A DNA stretch of 29,122 nucleotides from an uncultured Bacteroidales bacterium (GCA_900547755.1 URIC01000031.1:1-29122), one strand, 5' to 3'. Shown: positions 15,413-24,282, numbered from the stretch's first letter. Notes: generated by a model from the sequence alone, not told the origin. Made by a program: numbers and translations.

Positions 15413-15464
15413 TTTCTAACTTTCCCAAGGATATATCCAACTACTTCAATCTAATACCTGATTT

Positions 15465-16926
15465 ATGATTTCCTTCGTCATCGCATTGGCAGTCCTGATA
15501 GCCGGCTACTTCACCTACGGCTTGTCGGTGAGCCGCATAGCCGGACAAGACCCGAGTCATGTAACCCCCGTCCATACAAAGGCGGACGGAGTGGACTTCG
15601 TGCCCCTCCCCAATTGGAAAATCTTCCTCATCCAGTTTCTGAACATAGCCGGCCTCGGCCCCATTTTCGGAGCGATAATGGGCGTGATGTACGGGCCCGC
15701 CGCCTTCCTGTGGATTTCCCTGGGCACCATCTTCGCCGGAGCCGTACACGACTATCTCTCCGGCCTCATGTCCCTGCGCATGGGAGGCGCGTCCCTGCCC
15801 GAAATAGCCGGCAGGGAGCTTGGCGACAAGATAAAGAACGTGATGCGCGTATTCGCCCTGCTGCTCATGATTTTAGTAGGCGCGGTCTTCGTCTACAACC
15901 CCGCCGACCTGCTCGCCCGGCTCACTCCGGACCACCTCGACATCACCTTCTGGGTAGTGATAATCTTCGTCTACTACATGGCGGCTACGCTGCTGCCCAT
16001 AGACAAACTGATAGGCAAGCTGTATCCCCTGTTCGGCTTCGCCCTTCTGTTCATGGCCCTCGGCATCTGCGTAATGCTCTTCGTACACCACGACTCGGTG
16101 CCCGAAATCTGGGAACAGTTCTACAACCATAAGCCCGACCCGGAGGCCAACCCCATCTTCCCGATGATGTTCGTGACCATAGCCTGCGGCGCCATTTCCG
16201 GCTTCCACGCCACTCAAAGCCCCATGATGACCCGCTGCCTCAAGAACGAGAAGCACGCGCGCCCCATCTTCTACGGAGCCATGGTGTGCGAAGGTGTCGT
16301 GGCCCTTATCTGGGCAGCCGCAGCCGTAGCCTTTACCGGCGGATATGACCAGCTGAGCGAGTACCTTGGCTCCGGCTCCCCCGCGATTCTGGTCAACGAC
16401 CTTTCCACCACCTGGCTCGGCACCTTCGGCGGACTGCTCGCCATCCTGGGCGTCATCGCCGCCCCCATCACCTCGGGCGACACCGCCCTGCGCTCCGCAC
16501 GCCTAATCGCTTCGGACTTCATGCACATCTCCCAGAAGTCAATCTCCAAGCGACTGCTCGTGTCCATACCTATATTCGCCATCTGCTTCACAATCATGCT
16601 CCTGCCCTACGATGCCCTGTGGCGATATTTCGCCTGGTGCAATCAGGTGCTTGCCGTCTTCACCCTATGGGCCGCCACCGTATGGCTGGGCCCCCGGCCA
16701 CAAGGTATGGTTCATCTCATACGTGCCGGCCGTGTTCATGACCTGCGTCACCGTCACATACATCTTCTACGCCCCGGAAGGCTTCACCGGCCTGACACAG
16801 GCACTGTGGGGCCAGCCCATCCCCTACGGCGTGGCTCTCGGCATAGGCCTGGCCGCCAGCCTGGTGCTGATGTTCATATACCGCCGCTGGCGGCTCAGTC
16901 AACAAAGTCAGCACCTTGAGCGTTAA
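15465..16926 (+). pseudogene. cstA: Carbon starvation protein CstA, broken by a +1 frameshift
   Basis: The reading frame from the ATG at 15465 encodes a typical multi-helix CstA (peptide/pyruvate permease family), with GFHATQSPMM and APITSGDTALRSAR motifs. It reads in frame up to ATVWLG and then loses homology. The proper C-terminus (HKVWFISYVPAVFMT through HLER) continues in the next frame to the stop at 16924-16926. The break falls at a run of five C (16691-16695): removing one C gives a 486-residue protein of usual length. As written, frame one yields 484 residues with a nonsense arginine/histidine-rich tail replacing the last helices. This may be an assembly or sequencing error, a real mutation or a slippery tract. 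It lies 52 bases after the PD40 gene. Confidence 0.88.
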
Positions 16927-16952
16927 TAGAAATAAACAACAGGACCAAATAT

Positions 16953-17543
16953 ATGTTACTGCAATTCATTATCACCGCCAAGAGCGCGGCAGAGATAGAG
17001 GCCCAGGCCCGCCGCGCTCTGGAGGCAGGAATAATCTGGATAGAAATATGCGCTCCTGACTCCGTGGACGACGCCTCTCTGAAAGAGACAGTGGAAAAGC
17101 TGCGTCCCGAAATGGCCGAAAAAGACGCCGTGCTCATCATCGGCGACCGCTACGAGGCAGCCAAGGAATGGCAGGTGGACGGCACCCACATATACACTCA
17201 GGACAATCCCATCAGCGCCATACGCAGGGCAGTGGAGGCATGGCCCATTATCGGCGTCAGCGTCAACGGCCTGGACGAAGCGACCCGCCTGAACGGCCTG
17301 GATATCGACTATCTGTACTTCAACTCCGACGGCACACCCGAAGCACTGGAGACAATCCGCTCCATAGCCCGCTACCTGGACGAAAACGCCATAGAGACAC
17401 CCCTCGTGGCAGGCGGAGACATCACCGAGGCAAATCTTCAGGCACACGTGGAGGCAGGCGCAGCAGCCGTGGCCACCTCCGACCCCGACAACCTGCAGGC
17501 ACTGCAGCATCGTGCCGCCAACTCCACACAGATTAATGTATAA
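16953..17543 (+). CDS. ThiE/TenI-like TIM-barrel protein, probably diverged
   Basis: The 196-residue product aligns by eye with thiamine phosphate synthase/TenI proteins. IIGDRYEAA (62-70) corresponds to the NDR segment, DGTHIYTQDNP (76-86) to DGVHLGQEDLP, IGVSVNGLDEA (100-110) to IGVSTHTLEEA, and LVAGGDITEANLQAHVEAGAAAV (from 151) to the C-terminal phosphate-binding strand. Expected catalytic features are missing or altered: the R-x-K at the end of the first strand reads WIEICAPD, and the TPTK loop reads NSDGTPE. True ThiE activity is therefore doubtful. It lies between cstA (26 bases) and sodB (20 bases), clearly in the same operon and away from other thiamine genes. Confidence 0.65.
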   Translation: MLLQFIITAKSAAEIEAQARRALEAGIIWIEICAPDSVDDASLKETVEKLRPEMAEKDAVLIIGDRYEAAKEWQVDGTHIYTQDNPISAIRRAVEAWPIIGVSVNGLDEATRLNGLDIDYLYFNSDGTPEALETIRSIARYLDENAIETPLVAGGDITEANLQAHVEAGAAAVATSDPDNLQALQHRAANSTQINV

Positions 17544-17563
17544 CTGAAAAAACATCGTATATT

Positions 17564-18145
17564 ATGAAATTCACACAACCCAAACTTCCCTATGCGCCCG
17601 ATGCGCTCGCCCCGGCTATCAGCCAGGAGACTATAAGTTATCACTACGGCAAACATGAGAAGGCATATATCGACAATCTCAACCGCCTTACAGAAGGCAC
17701 AGAGTTCGCCGACGAACCGCTCGAGGAGATAATCAAGACCTCGAATGGCCCTCTGTTCAACAATGCCTCGCAGACCTGGAACCATATCTTCTACTTCTTC
17801 CAGTTCTCCCCTGTGGGCAAACGTGTCCCCGAAGGGGGACTGGCCCAGAAAATCGAAGAGACTTTCGGGAGCCTGGACGAGTTCAAGAAGAAATTCGAAG
17901 AGGCCGGAGCCGCTTTATTCGGAAGCGGATGGGTCTGGCTCTCCTGCGACGAGGAAGGCAACCTCTTCCTTACCCAGACACAGAACGCCGGCAACCCCAT
18001 GACCGAAGGACTGCGCCCCATACTTGTCTTCGACGTTTGGGAACATGCCTACTATCTGGACTACCAGAACCGCCGCGCCGACTATCTCCATGCCCTTTGG
18101 GACATACTGGACTGGAACGTCATCGAGAACCGCTACCTCGGTTAA
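17564..18145 (+). CDS. sodB: Superoxide dismutase, Fe/Mn (Fe-type or cambialistic)
   Basis: The 193-residue product is a full-length Fe/Mn superoxide dismutase. The metal ligands His27, His74, Asp157 and His161 (DVWEHAYY) are all present. Gln70 in NNASQTWNH is the outer-sphere glutamine of the iron type, and the GNP after NA at 141-145 fits the Bacteroides/Porphyromonas cambialistic enzymes. It removes superoxide in the cytoplasm and helps this anaerobe survive oxygen exposure. It is the last gene of the operon from 13981, 20 bases after the ThiE-like gene and directly followed by a strong terminator. No separate promoter was seen in front of it. Confidence 0.96.
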   Translation: MKFTQPKLPYAPDALAPAISQETISYHYGKHEKAYIDNLNRLTEGTEFADEPLEEIIKTSNGPLFNNASQTWNHIFYFFQFSPVGKRVPEGGLAQKIEETFGSLDEFKKKFEEAGAALFGSGWVWLSCDEEGNLFLTQTQNAGNPMTEGLRPILVFDVWEHAYYLDYQNRRADYLHALWDILDWNVIENRYLG

Positions 18146-18160
18146 GAGGCTGACAGAACC

Positions 18161-18208
18161 ACAAGTGCCGCACCGCCGTTTTTTGCAGTGCGGCACTTGT
18201 ATTTTTTC
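18161..18208 (+). terminator. Intrinsic terminator after sodB
   Basis: Bases 18161-18173 and 18188-18200 form a perfect 13-bp GC-rich stem around a 14-base loop. It is followed by A and six T. It ends the PD40-cstA-thiE-like-sodB operon. Confidence 0.93.
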
Positions 18209-18240
18209 GACTGTCAAGGCTCAGGAACCGAAAAAGTTTG

Positions 18241-18248
18241 TAACTTTG
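18241..18248 (+). promoter_or_regulatory. -7 promoter box directly before the TPR gene
   Basis: TAACTTTG matches the Bacteroidota -7 consensus perfectly and ends 5 bases before the GTG start at 18254. No good TTTG was found 19-21 bases upstream, so only half of the promoter is supported. If used, transcription would start at or next to the start codon, giving a leaderless mRNA. Confidence 0.5.
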
Positions 18249-18253
18249 TAGGC

Positions 18254-19930
18254 GTGAACAATATCGGCAGAAATATTTCAGGAGTGATTCTGGCCTGCAT
18301 CTCCCTGACAGTCCCGGTTCCGGCATACGCCCAAATCAATGCCGAGCAGACTCTCGCCATAGGGCAGGACCTGCTGGCCGAACAGGATTATGTGCTTGCC
18401 ATACAGTACTTCAACAAGGCAATCAAAGGGAAACCATACCTGCCCGAGCCCTTCATGCTCCGCGGGCTGGCCAAGCTGATGATGGGGGACCTTTCCGGTG
18501 CCGAGACCGACTGCACCCGCGCCCTGGAGCTTAACTCCTTCAAGCGAGAGCCGTATCGCATCCGAGGCATCGCCCGCCTGCAGCAGCACCGCGACTCCGC
18601 AGCCCTGGCCGATTTCGACAAAGGTCTGGAACAGGCGCCCGCCGACCGCTCTTTCCTTTACTACAAGGGCATAAGCGAAAGCCGGCTGGGCCTTGCAGAC
18701 AAGAGCCAAAAGACTTTCGGCGCCCTTATGCGCATCTATCCCGACTTCATTCCGGGGTACACGGCCCAGGCTTACGAACTCCTGAGTCACGGACAGACGG
18801 AACAGGCGGCATCCCTGTTGGATATGGCTCTGAAACGCGAACCCTACTCACTGCCGTTGCTGACCATGCGCGCGGAGTTGTCCCTGAACCGAGGCGAATG
18901 GCACATGGCGGCCTCCCTGCTCACCGCCCTCATAGACCTCAAAGCCGACAAGGCAGAGCTATATGTGGACCGAGGGGTGGCACGCGCCCGCTCGGGGGCA
19001 GCGAAACGTGCCGCAGCAGACTTCGCCACAGCCCTTGACCTCGCTCCGGACCACAAGACAGCGAGCGATAACCTCTCGCTGATACTGAACGGGGGCGACC
19101 CGTCTCACCTCTCCCTCTGCGGACTCACTGTACCTGACCCCACACTCCCCCTGGAACAGCAGACATACGCCCTCCACCCGACAGACGAAATAAAGCCGAT
19201 GGGATTCTTTGCCCTCAGCTTCACCCATCCCTATTCCGAAGGGTTGCCGATGGCCTATCCGATGCCCGAACTCGAGGGCCTGAACCGAAGCAAGGCGCTG
19301 CCCTCCGGGCTATATCTGAGCCATACCGCCGATGAGATGCCGGACGCCGAGCAGGCCGTCTCCCTCTTCGCATACGCCGACGGCCTGGAAACCGCCGGTT
19401 CCGCCCTTGACCCGCAACGCACAATGGGACGTGCCGTAGCATACGCCATGCTGAAGAACTACGAGTCCGCCCTCTCGGACCTGGACCGTATCACGGCACA
19501 AAGGCCGGAACTCGCCTCCCCCCTGCTGGAGCGTGCCTTCGTGCGTATGGCGCTCGCCGACACGCAGCGGCAGTCGCGCCATAGCCATCTGTCCGGAGGA
19601 GAGCGCGCCATGGCCTCCGCCGCCCTTCGGCGCGAAGCAATGGCCGAGGCTCTGGCCGACGTAGACGCCGCCCTGCTGATAGACCCCGAACTCTCCTACG
19701 CCTGGTACGACCGCGCGCTGATACTGGAGCGCATGGAACGCGACGAGGAGGCCCTGGAAAGCTATACACGCGCCCTCCAGGCCAATCCCCACCTTGCCGA
19801 AGCATACTTCAACCGGGGACTCCTGCTGAAGAATATGGGCCGCGAGACAGAAGCCGCCCGGGACATGAGCCGCGCAGGCGAGGAGGGAATCTCCCGGGCA
19901 TATACAGTCCTCTCGCAACTCGGAATTTAA
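18254..19930 (+). CDS. Secreted tetratricopeptide-repeat protein
   Basis: The 558-residue product has a signal peptide (about 1-26, cut after VPAYA). An N-terminal TPR array follows (roughly residues 35-270; units such as DYVLAIQYFNKAIKGKPYLPEPF), then a linker rich in Pro and Leu (270-390), and a C-terminal TPR group (to 555; DEEALESYTRALQANPHLAEAYFNRG). Such proteins act as periplasmic scaffolds for protein complexes; partners are unknown. The start is taken as GTG 18254. The open frame extends to a GTG at 18188, but that codon lies inside the sodB terminator stem. No in-frame ATG exists before the signal peptide. Confidence 0.8.
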   Translation: MNNIGRNISGVILACISLTVPVPAYAQINAEQTLAIGQDLLAEQDYVLAIQYFNKAIKGKPYLPEPFMLRGLAKLMMGDLSGAETDCTRALELNSFKREPYRIRGIARLQQHRDSAALADFDKGLEQAPADRSFLYYKGISESRLGLADKSQKTFGALMRIYPDFIPGYTAQAYELLSHGQTEQAASLLDMALKREPYSLPLLTMRAELSLNRGEWHMAASLLTALIDLKADKAELYVDRGVARARSGAAKRAAADFATALDLAPDHKTASDNLSLILNGGDPSHLSLCGLTVPDPTLPLEQQTYALHPTDEIKPMGFFALSFTHPYSEGLPMAYPMPELEGLNRSKALPSGLYLSHTADEMPDAEQAVSLFAYADGLETAGSALDPQRTMGRAVAYAMLKNYESALSDLDRITAQRPELASPLLERAFVRMALADTQRQSRHSHLSGGERAMASAALRREAMAEALADVDAALLIDPELSYAWYDRALILERMERDEEALESYTRALQANPHLAEAYFNRGLLLKNMGRETEAARDMSRAGEEGISRAYTVLSQLGI

Positions 19931-19958
19931 AGGGAATTATCAATTATTCGCAGCAAGA

Positions 19959-19990
19959 GTTGCGGATACGGGGAATTTTGACTACATTTG
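19959..19990 (+). promoter_or_regulatory. Bacteroidota-type promoter for fbp
   Basis: -33 GTTG (19959-19962, three of four consensus bases), a 20-base spacer, then a perfect -7 TACATTTG (19983-19990). The predicted start near 19997 leaves a leader of about 43 bases before the fbp ATG. Confidence 0.65.
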
Positions 19991-20039
19991 CCCCGTGGAC
20001 GGAGCTGTACCGGCCCGCTAACCAATAACCTTACATACC

Positions 20040-22040
20040 ATGAACATAAACATCAGACCCGAAGACCTGGACCTGCGCTACCTGCAGCTCCTCAGCAAGT
20101 CTTTCCCCACCGTGGCTGCGGCCAGTACCGAAATCATCAACCTGGAGGCCATACTCAACCTCCCCAAGGGTACCGAACACTTCCTCACAGACATACATGG
20201 CGAGGACGAGGCATTCCGCCACGTGCTCAAGAACGCTTCCGGAACCATTCGCCGCAAAGTGGACGAGATATTCGCCACCTCCCTGCGCGAAGAAGAACGA
20301 CAGGAACTCTGCACATTGATTTATTATCCGCATGAGAAACTGAAATTAGTGGCCCGTCAGGAGCCCAACCTCAACGAGTGGTACCAGATTACCCTCAACA
20401 GGCTGGTGAAAGTGTGCCAGGTGATATCCAGCAAATATACCCGCTCCAAAGTGAACAAGGCGCTGCCAAAGGACTTCAGCTACATCATCCAGGAGCTGCT
20501 GCACGAAACCGAGTCCGACCCCAACAAGGCCGCATACTTCGGACAGATTATCCACACCATCATCTCCACACGTCGCGCCGACGCCTTCATCGTGGAGTTA
20601 TGCCACCTTATCCAGCGCCTGGCCATCGACGCCCTCCACATAGTAGGTGACATATACGACCGAGGACCCGGCGCGCACATAATCATGGACACCCTGTGCG
20701 ATTACCACAACGTGGACATCCAGTGGGGTAACCATGACCTGCTCTGGATGGGGGCTTACGCCGGCAACAACGCCAGCATGGCCAATGTGGTGCGCATCTG
20801 CCTGCGTTACGCCAACCTGGACACCCTGGAAGACGGCTACGGCGTCAACCTCCTCCCGCTGGCCACCTTCGCCATGGAGACTTACGCCGACACCCCGCTG
20901 GAAGTATTCCACCCCAAAATCAAATTCGTCAGCAAATACTACACCAAAAAGGAGCTGCGCATCATCTCCCAGATGCACAAGGCCATCTCCGTCATACAGT
21001 GGAAACTCGAGGCCGCCATTATCGCCCGCAACCCCGAGTACGGCATGGAGGGACGCAACCTTCTGCACCGCATAGACTTCGAGAACGGCACCGTCAACAT
21101 CGAAGGCAAGGATTACAAGATGAAGGACTGTGACTTCCCCACCATCGACCCCGCCAACCCCTACGAGCTGACCGAGGACGAAGCAAGCATTGTACGCCAC
21201 ATGCACGGCTGCTTCACCGGCAGCGAGCGTCTGCGCCGCCACATACGCTGCATGCTCCACCGAGGCTCCTTCTACCTGGCCCGCAACAACAACCTGCTTT
21301 ACCACGCATCCATACCGCTGAACGAAGACGGCTCCTTCAAGACCGTGATCGTAGCCGGCGAACCGTTCCGCGGCAAGAGCCTGCTGGACCGCCTGGACCG
21401 CCTGGTGCAGCACGCCTGCCGCAAGGGAGACGAGGAGAATCCTCAGAAGCAATACGACGTAGACTATATGTGGTACCTCTGGTGCGGACCGGACTCCCCC
21501 TCTTTCGACAAGAGCCGCATGGCCACCTTCGAGAGATACCTGCTTGAAGACAAAGAACCCCAGCATGAGCAGAAGGGATGGTATTACCGTCTTTCCGACT
21601 CCGAAGACACTTGCCGCATGATTCTGGAGGAGTTCGGTCTTGACCCGGATTCCGGCCATATCATCAACGGCCATGTGCCCGTCAAGATAATAAAAGGTGA
21701 AAAGCCTGTCAAGGCGGGCGGAAAACTGCTGGTAATAGACGGCGGCTTCTCCAAGGCATATCAGCCGGAGACGGGCATTGCCGGATACACTCTTGTGTTC
21801 CACTCACGCGGTCTGCAACTCGTGCAGCACAATCCCTTCGAAAGCCGTCAGAAAGCCATTGAAGAGGGCAGCGACATCATATCCAACACAGTCCTCTCAC
21901 AGTGGGGCAGCACACGCCTGCGTGTACGCGACACCGACAAGGGACATGAGCTGGAAGAACAGGTACGCGACCTGCATCATCTGCTCTACGCCTACCGTCG
22001 CGGCCTCATCCGCGAGGGCCAGAACACGAGTCGTTCCTGA
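20040..22040 (+). CDS. fbp: Fructose-1,6-bisphosphatase, class 3
   Basis: The 666-residue product is the large class 3 FBPase of Bacteroidetes and Firmicutes, at the usual full length. It removes the 1-phosphate from fructose 1,6-bisphosphate in gluconeogenesis, in the cytoplasm, with Mn2+. Metallophosphatase motifs are visible: DIHGE (51-55), GDIYDRG (203-209) and GNHD (230-233). A further metal-site histidine region (NGHVPVK) and the IDGGFSKAY motif are near the C-terminus. It has its own promoter and is followed after 39 bases by the yfiC-type gene, probably cotranscribed. Confidence 0.96.
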   Translation: MNINIRPEDLDLRYLQLLSKSFPTVAAASTEIINLEAILNLPKGTEHFLTDIHGEDEAFRHVLKNASGTIRRKVDEIFATSLREEERQELCTLIYYPHEKLKLVARQEPNLNEWYQITLNRLVKVCQVISSKYTRSKVNKALPKDFSYIIQELLHETESDPNKAAYFGQIIHTIISTRRADAFIVELCHLIQRLAIDALHIVGDIYDRGPGAHIIMDTLCDYHNVDIQWGNHDLLWMGAYAGNNASMANVVRICLRYANLDTLEDGYGVNLLPLATFAMETYADTPLEVFHPKIKFVSKYYTKKELRIISQMHKAISVIQWKLEAAIIARNPEYGMEGRNLLHRIDFENGTVNIEGKDYKMKDCDFPTIDPANPYELTEDEASIVRHMHGCFTGSERLRRHIRCMLHRGSFYLARNNNLLYHASIPLNEDGSFKTVIVAGEPFRGKSLLDRLDRLVQHACRKGDEENPQKQYDVDYMWYLWCGPDSPSFDKSRMATFERYLLEDKEPQHEQKGWYYRLSDSEDTCRMILEEFGLDPDSGHIINGHVPVKIIKGEKPVKAGGKLLVIDGGFSKAYQPETGIAGYTLVFHSRGLQLVQHNPFESRQKAIEEGSDIISNTVLSQWGSTRLRVRDTDKGHELEEQVRDLHHLLYAYRRGLIREGQNTSRS

Positions 22041-22079
22041 ATACCGACACCGGTCCAACCCGGCATAAACACCTTCTGA

Positions 22080-22790
22080 ATGAGTAAAGAGCGCCTGTTC
22101 CGATTCAAGCGATTTGCCGTAAGCCACTCACAGAGCGCCATCCCTGTGGGGATGGACGGCGTGCTTATCGGGGCATGGTGCTCCGTCTCGCAGGCTTTAC
22201 GGGTGTTGGACGCGGGCACGGGGTGCGGGCTGATAGCCCTGATGTGCGCCCAACGCTCTGCCGAAGCCCGCATCACCGCCATCGACATACACTCCCCCTC
22301 AGTGGAGGAGGCCGTTTATAATTTCACCACCTCCCCTTGGGCGCGACGGCTGGAAGCCCGGCTGATTCCCTTCGCCGAATTTGCAGAAAAAGGCTTCGAC
22401 CTGATAGTCAGCAATCCTCCTTTCTTCCATGCCGGAGTCAGCCCCACCCTATCCGACGCACGCCTCAGGGCACGCCACTCCGGCGCTTTCGGGCCAGAAG
22501 CGTTGCTTACGCAAGGAGCCCAAATGCTTTCCGAGTCGGGACGCATCTCCCTCATCGCACCGGCACCTGACGAAAATCCGCTGTGCCGCACTGCCGAAGA
22601 AGCAGGGCTGTATATGCGCCGCATCTGCCGAGTCAGCTCCGTAACCGCGCACCCACCCGTACGTGTGCTTCTCGAGGCCTCGCGTCAACCGGGACCCTGC
22701 GAAATCACCCACCTCACAATCCACACCCCCGACGGAGACTTCACACAGGCCTACCGCACTCTGACACACGATTTTTATCTTAAATTTTAG
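22080..22790 (+). CDS. yfiC: tRNA1(Val) (adenine(37)-N6)-methyltransferase
   Basis: The 236-residue product is a class I SAM-dependent methyltransferase of the YfiC/TrmN6 type. The SAM-binding loop is VLDAGTGCG (42-50), the acidic end of the second strand is AIDI (67-70), and the adenine-N6 catalytic motif is NPPF (112-115) preceded by FDLIVS. An N-terminal FRFKRFAV...QSAIPVGMDGVLIGAW segment is typical of this group. It modifies A37 of tRNA-Val. It starts 39 bases after fbp on the same strand. Confidence 0.9.
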   Translation: MSKERLFRFKRFAVSHSQSAIPVGMDGVLIGAWCSVSQALRVLDAGTGCGLIALMCAQRSAEARITAIDIHSPSVEEAVYNFTTSPWARRLEARLIPFAEFAEKGFDLIVSNPPFFHAGVSPTLSDARLRARHSGAFGPEALLTQGAQMLSESGRISLIAPAPDENPLCRTAEEAGLYMRRICRVSSVTAHPPVRVLLEASRQPGPCEITHLTIHTPDGDFTQAYRTLTHDFYLKF

Positions 22791-22876
22791 AAGCTGTTAA
22801 AAAATATTAATAATTCACGTATATCACCACTTGTACAGAGAATAAGTGTTATATTTACAAACTAATTGCGCCAATT

Positions 22877-22899
22877 GGTCAGATGACCGCATCGGCGGT
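22877..22899 (+). other. Overlapping inverted repeats upstream of the Trp/Gly-rich protein
   Basis: GGTCA-GA-TGACC (22877-22888) and ACCGC-ATCG-GCGGT (22886-22899) are two perfect 5-bp inverted repeats sharing three bases, so they exclude each other when folded as RNA. They lie in the 160-base gap before the gene at 22951. No convincing promoter pair was found there: TATATTTA near 22850 fits the -7 box but lacks a correctly spaced -33. Regulatory role is speculative. Confidence 0.3.
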
Positions 22900-22950
22900 T
22901 AAACCTTAGGGCTGCAATTTGTCAAATATTTAAACAAAGACCTTACAGAT

Positions 22951-24216
22951 ATGAAGAAGATTTTTTTGATTTCTGCCTGCATGGGTCTGGCTTTGGCCGG
23001 TTTCGCCCAGGATTTTGACGATGACATCTACTACAATCCCAAGACAGCCAAGACACAGACTCCCAAATCCGCCAAAGGCAACCCGTCGGGACAGCCTGTG
23101 GTGCTTGACGGAGAGACCCAGACATATTACTATTACCCTGAAAGCACTTATCAGGAGAACCGTGACGTGGACGAATACAACCGTTTCGGAGGCTACTACA
23201 CCACACCTATAGACACTATAGGCGACGGCATAGCCAACTCCCAGGACTTCGTGTACACTCAGGAAATTCAGAAATACTACAACCCGACCATCGTCGTGGA
23301 CAACAAGGCGCTATTGGCCGATGTACTTGACAACAGCTATGGCAACGTAAACATTGTCTATGACTACGGGTATCCTGTATTCAGTCCCTGGTACAGCTGG
23401 ACCTCCCCCTGGTATCGCACCAGCGTATGGGGATGGTACGACCCCTGGTATTCATGGGGTTACTATCCCGGATGGAGCTGGGGTTGGACCTGGGGATGGA
23501 ACGGCTGGTATGACCCCTGGTTCGCCTGGGGACCCGCGTGGGGACCTGCATGGGGACCTGCATGGGGCTGGAATGGCCATTGGGCTTCCAGTCACCCACG
23601 TCCCGGCAATGACCTGCGTCCCGGATGGGCCGGCAACACACGTCCCGGTACCGGCAGCGGACACCGCAATCCCGGCATCACAGCCGGTCAGGGCACCGCT
23701 TCGCGTCCCGGCACCCGTCCCGGCACTTCAAGCACCCGTCCCGGCATAAACAGTTCGCACCGCTACAACGGCTCAGGGGCCAATCACCGGTATGAAGGGA
23801 CTGTAACCAACCGTCCGAACCTGAACCTTGACGCCCAGCGTCCCGGACAGACCGGCACCTACACACGTCCCGGCACTTCCAACGGCACTCATCGGCCCAT
23901 TACCACCCGTCCGGCTTCCAATATGACAATCAACACCAACAATAACCACATCACCAATATGGGCGGCAATATGCAGAACGCCACACGTCCCGGTTCCACT
24001 ACCGCACGTCCCGGCGGCACGACGACCCGCCCGAACAAAAACACCACCCGTCCTTCTCGCGAAATGACCACTCCCTCACGCACCACTACCCGCTCCTCCG
24101 GCTATAACAACGGCGGCAGCTTCAACCGTGGAGGCAGCTTCGGCGGCGGTTCACGCGGCGGAGGATTCGGAGGCGGCTCCCGTGGCGGCGGTGGTGGCGG
24201 CGGACACCGCAGATAA
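22951..24216 (+). CDS. Secreted low-complexity protein rich in Trp/Tyr/Gly with Arg-Pro-Gly repeats
   Basis: The 421-residue product has a clear signal peptide (MKKIFLISACMGLALAGFAQ) and then several unusual zones. First is a Tyr/Asp-rich part (21-130). Next is a block very rich in Trp, Tyr, Gly and Pro (about 143-210; WGPAWGPAWGPAWGW). The third has ten RPG motifs scattered from about 217 to 355, with Thr/Asn-rich spacers. The C-terminus is Gly/Arg-rich and ends in GGGGGGGHRR. There is no catalytic motif and no lipobox. It may be a surface or matrix-like disordered protein, but no family function is recognised. It is followed by a hairpin terminator. Confidence 0.75.
   Translation: MKKIFLISACMGLALAGFAQDFDDDIYYNPKTAKTQTPKSAKGNPSGQPVVLDGETQTYYYYPESTYQENRDVDEYNRFGGYYTTPIDTIGDGIANSQDFVYTQEIQKYYNPTIVVDNKALLADVLDNSYGNVNIVYDYGYPVFSPWYSWTSPWYRTSVWGWYDPWYSWGYYPGWSWGWTWGWNGWYDPWFAWGPAWGPAWGPAWGWNGHWASSHPRPGNDLRPGWAGNTRPGTGSGHRNPGITAGQGTASRPGTRPGTSSTRPGINSSHRYNGSGANHRYEGTVTNRPNLNLDAQRPGQTGTYTRPGTSNGTHRPITTRPASNMTINTNNNHITNMGGNMQNATRPGSTTARPGGTTTRPNKNTTRPSREMTTPSRTTTRSSGYNNGGSFNRGGSFGGGSRGGGFGGGSRGGGGGGGHRR
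23527..23567 (+). repeat. 12-bp coding tandem repeat
   Basis: The unit TGGGGACCTGCA (first copy TGGGGACCCGCG) occurs three times in a row, followed by a partial TGGGG. It encodes a repeated W-G-P-A unit and, being a multiple of three, can expand or contract without breaking the frame. Confidence 0.85.
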
Positions 24217-24234
24217 CCCTTGACAGATATTTAC

Positions 24235-24282
24235 AAGCCCTGTCGGTCCCACTCTTACCGGAGGACCGACACGGGCTTTCTA
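24235..24282 (+). terminator. Hairpin terminator between the low-complexity and FadL-like genes
   Basis: Bases 24235-24249 pair with 24263-24278 (about 15 bp with a single bulged C at 24272) around a 13-base loop. A short TTT C T run follows. The stem starts 19 bases past the stop at 24216 and ends before the next ATG, so the two genes are probably separate units. Confidence 0.75.

Noticed and set aside
16689..16700. Programmed +1 frameshift as the main explanation for cstA
   Set aside because: CCC-C can slip, but CstA is not known to use recoding, and an extra base in a C-run is a common error or mutation; kept only as an alternative.
18188..18253. Upstream GTG start of the TPR protein
   Set aside because: The codon is part of the 13-bp stem of the sodB terminator, and the added residues would precede and spoil the signal peptide.
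20598..21803. 401-residue open frame on the minus strand
   Set aside because: It lies fully antisense inside fbp, has no recognisable family and arises from the GC-rich third positions of the real gene.
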